NCBI GenBank assembly: GCA_903822115.1
Contig: CAIJNU010000109.1
Span: 1-7,597 of the forward strand
Reading direction: 5' to 3'
DNA from: an uncultured Candidatus Peregrinibacteria bacterium
Lineage (GTDB): Bacteria; Patescibacteriota; Gracilibacteria; Peribacterales; Peribacteraceae
DNA: 7,597 nt
The notes below the pieces were generated by a model. The model did no database searches. It was given only the letters and a program-made list of their open reading frames with translations, and had not been told where the DNA came from. The position numbers were made by a program, and so were the translations under genes. Shown here in pieces: positions 5,961-7,597 of this stretch (positions within the stretch are counted from its first letter, which is position 1; the number at the start of each line of letters is the position of its first letter).

Positions 5961-7597
5961 TCAATACAATTTTATCAAGTAGCACTCGTCGCAGAGGATG
6001 CGTCCATCGAAGTATTTCGGCCAGCTTGTCATTATCTCTTTCGCGCAATTTTCACAGGAAGTGTTTCTCAGAGTGCCATCGAAGGGAATGCGTCGGAAGT
6101 TCTCCTGGATGCGACGCATGTAGTGCGAAGAGGGAAGAGGAACATACAGATTTCGTGCGAATTCTATGTCAGCCGCTGAGACTTGAAACGGACGCCCTGC
6201 GACTTCATCCCAGAAGATTTGCAGCGAGATTTCTTCCTTCACATCATCGCTTCGATCGGGAATCATTCTTGCATCCGTTGCATCTCTTGAGCGTTCATCT
6301 CTCAAGCCCCGCGAGCGGAAACCAAGAATTTTGGCCTCTTCCGGCATGAGGGGCCAATAGAATCCCGCAAGACTTTCCTCATAGGGATTTGCCGCAAACG
6401 TTCCAGGGAAGAAATGTCCATATTCTTGCGTTGTTTTCATGTGCTCCACGATTTTTCTCTTCAGTACTTCATACTCATCTGGAGCGTACGGTTTGTTGAA
6501 GATGCAGTACTTCTTCCCGACGAGTCCGCAGCATCCGAAGCAGTGCTCGCACTGGAAGCAGTGTTGTGAATATGCCATGAAGCGGCACTGAATGGTGTTG
6601 TGGCACCATTTGATGTCGTAACAGTGATCCTGCGGGAGCGAAGCGTAGTACGTCAGTTCGGTCTCTGCGAAGAGGCTTGAGCTATCGAGGCAGTCGCGGT
6701 TGCGATTGCTGCCACTGAGGATGTTGATGCAGTCTTCTGCCCCCTTCGAGAGAAAGAAGCAATTCTCGCAGTCCTTGCACTCCAGTAGATAATTGCCCGT
6801 TGATTGTTCGCACTGGTCGATGGAGAGTGCGCGATGCCATGCGCTGTTCTGAAGCATCCGATCAAATTCCCCCTTCGCCCGATCGTATGTTTTCCGGGAT
6901 CGAAAATCCCATGCTCGCATTCGCACCTGATATTCTTCCCTGGAGAGTTGTTCATTTCGAAAGCAGTATGATTTGTTGCGGAGATTGGAGGAGAGGAAGC
7001 ATTGCGTGCAGTTTCGGCAGTCGTAAAGGAATGCCGAGTCGCTGCACTGCGTGCAGTTGAGGCAGTGGATCGCGCGGTTGCACTTGTTGCAATTGATTGC
7101 ATCTACACACTGCTCCGAATCAAAGCAGAACACGCAGAATTGACTGTCTCTCGTGCGCATTGTGCGAAAGCAGTACCGCACATCTTCGCACTCGTATCCT
7201 CGATGTGATAGGTAGCAGTTCTTCGAATTCCACCAGTCATCGGTGTACTCACAGTTTTCGTTCCCCGTGCCAATGTTGTGAGGGATCGGTGATCTGCGGA
7301 ACACTTCCCACATTTGCGGGAAGATCGGTTTCGAAATATCTACGTCCGCTCCCGGTGGATTTGCATGCTTGATCCATTCGTCTTTATGCCACACTGGGTA
7401 CGGGCAATCTTCCGAGAAAACGGAAATGATTGGCTTTCCTGTTCTATCGCACATCCTGTTAGGTTGCAGCATTAACCTTACACAAGAGAATTGCGAAAGA
7501 ATGGCTTCGTAGACCACTTGAGCAGGGGTCTTTTTGCCCATACCCATGCCCAAATGGATCTTGTGGTAGTTGTACCAGATGAGCCATTGCTGGAGAT
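5961..7597 (-). CDS. Cysteine-rich CPR-type hypothetical protein, fused in frame to a transposase C-terminus (5' end outside window)
   Basis: The frame is open from the right window edge to the TGA at 5961-5963. From about 7456 downward it encodes some 500 residues with 37 cysteines in repeated C-x2-C, C-x3-C and C-x5-C spacings, aromatic and asparagine residues between them (for example N-C-T-Q-C-F, D-C-E-N-C-F-F, C-F-Q-C-E-H-C-F-G-C-C), two N-K/N-E-x-Y stretches (L-S-R-E-E-Y, Y-A-P-D-E-Y) and a C-terminal C-x2-C...C-x2-C finger (S-C-E-N-C ... L-C-D-E-C-Y). I recognise this plan from Patescibacteria hypothetical proteins, which normally have another cysteine pair at the N-terminus before the R-x-C-D-x-T-G-K segment; here that part is missing and transposase sequence takes its place. 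Metal binding, probably zinc, is likely; the function is unknown. No independent start is evident: possible internal starts are TTG 7553, ATG 7547, 7541, 7472 and 7454. It may be a chimera or a 5'-disrupted pseudogene. It ends 69 bases before the sulfotransferase-like gene, with no clear terminator. Confidence 0.7.
   Translation of the reverse strand, partial: LQQWLIWYNYHKIHLGMGMGKKTPAQVVYEAILSQFSCVRLMLQPNRMCDRTGKPIISVFSEDCPYPVWHKDEWIKHANPPGADVDISKPIFPQMWEVFRRSPIPHNIGTGNENCEYTDDWWNSKNCYLSHRGYECEDVRYCFRTMRTRDSQFCVFCFDSEQCVDAINCNKCNRAIHCLNCTQCSDSAFLYDCRNCTQCFLSSNLRNKSYCFRNEQLSREEYQVRMRAWDFRSRKTYDRAKGEFDRMLQNSAWHRALSIDQCEQSTGNYLLECKDCENCFFLSKGAEDCINILSGSNRNRDCLDSSSLFAETELTYYASLPQDHCYDIKWCHNTIQCRFMAYSQHCFQCEHCFGCCGLVGKKYCIFNKPYAPDEYEVLKRKIVEHMKTTQEYGHFFPGTFAANPYEESLAGFYWPLMPEEAKILGFRSRGLRDERSRDATDARMIPDRSDDVKEEISLQIFWDEVAGRPFQVSAADIEFARNLYVPLPSSHYMRRIQENFRRIPFDGTLRNTSCENCAKEIMTSWPKYFDGRILCDECYLIKLY
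7457..7597 (-). mobile_element. Right end of an IS3/IS481-type insertion sequence (transposase C-terminus)
   Basis: Read from the window edge on the minus strand, the codons give W-L-I-W-Y-N-Y-H-K-I-H-L-G-M-G-M-G-K-K-T-P, the hallmark end of an rve integrase-fold transposase (W-x-x-x-Y-N...H-x-x-L-G...K-T-P). The rest of the transposase is outside the window. The element probably ends at TGTTAGG (plus strand, from 7457), because TG/CA termini are usual for these families, the cysteine-rich homology starts immediately beyond it at M-C-D-R-T-G-K, and a short inverted repeat AGGTT (7461-7465) / AACCT (7474-7478) lies just inside. The transposase frame has no stop before this end and runs on into the neighbouring gene. 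The exact border cannot be proven without the left end and target duplication. IS3 and IS481 cannot be told apart from this fragment. Confidence 0.7.

Noticed and set aside
5953..5962. Palindrome GAGCTAGCTC at the end of the cysteine-rich gene
   Set aside because: Ten bases with no loop and no T-run; too short to call a terminator or operator.
1..7597. CRISPR arrays, tRNA or rRNA genes, long direct repeats
   Set aside because: No regularly spaced repeats, cloverleaf-like segments or rRNA-like sequence were seen on reading both strands.

Overview
The window looks like bacterial chromosomal DNA of roughly balanced GC content. One gene belongs to a family I know mainly as a cysteine-rich hypothetical protein of Patescibacteria (CPR). 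Together with the SLH-like gene and the scarcity of Shine-Dalgarno sites, this suggests a CPR-type lineage, perhaps near Peregrinibacteria; the taxonomic call is an inference. TGA closes two of the genes and does not interrupt the others, so the genetic code appears standard rather than the recoded one of Gracilibacteria/Absconditabacteria.

Layout. (1) Positions 2-592, plus strand: the 3' end of a surface-type protein with SLH-like repeats, its beginning outside the window. (2) Positions 593-675: a short convergent gap holding a tiny ORF behind a very good Shine-Dalgarno sequence and a weak terminator candidate for the minus strand. (3) Positions 676-5891, minus strand: five closely packed co-directional genes. 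In transcription order they are a membrane-anchored arylsulfotransferase-like protein, a small secreted/membrane protein, a five-helix membrane protein of unknown function, cysD, and a cysN-cysC fusion. A plausible promoter lies just before the first gene. (4) Positions 5961-7597, minus strand: a cysteine-rich protein whose reading frame continues without a stop into the C-terminal end of an IS3/IS481-type (rve) transposase that runs off the window. This looks like an IS insertion into the 5' part of the cysteine-rich gene.

How the genes fit together. CysD plus CysN make adenosine 5'-phosphosulfate from sulfate and ATP, and the CysC domain phosphorylates it to PAPS. No PAPS reductase or sulfite reductase is visible here. 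Next to the PAPS genes stands a sulfotransferase-like beta-propeller protein, predicted to face outside the membrane, with two unknown membrane proteins between them. The simplest reading is a sulfation cluster that activates sulfate for transfer onto a cell-surface or secreted molecule rather than for cysteine synthesis. This is the most interesting part of the window. The transposase/cysteine-rich in-frame chimera is the second.
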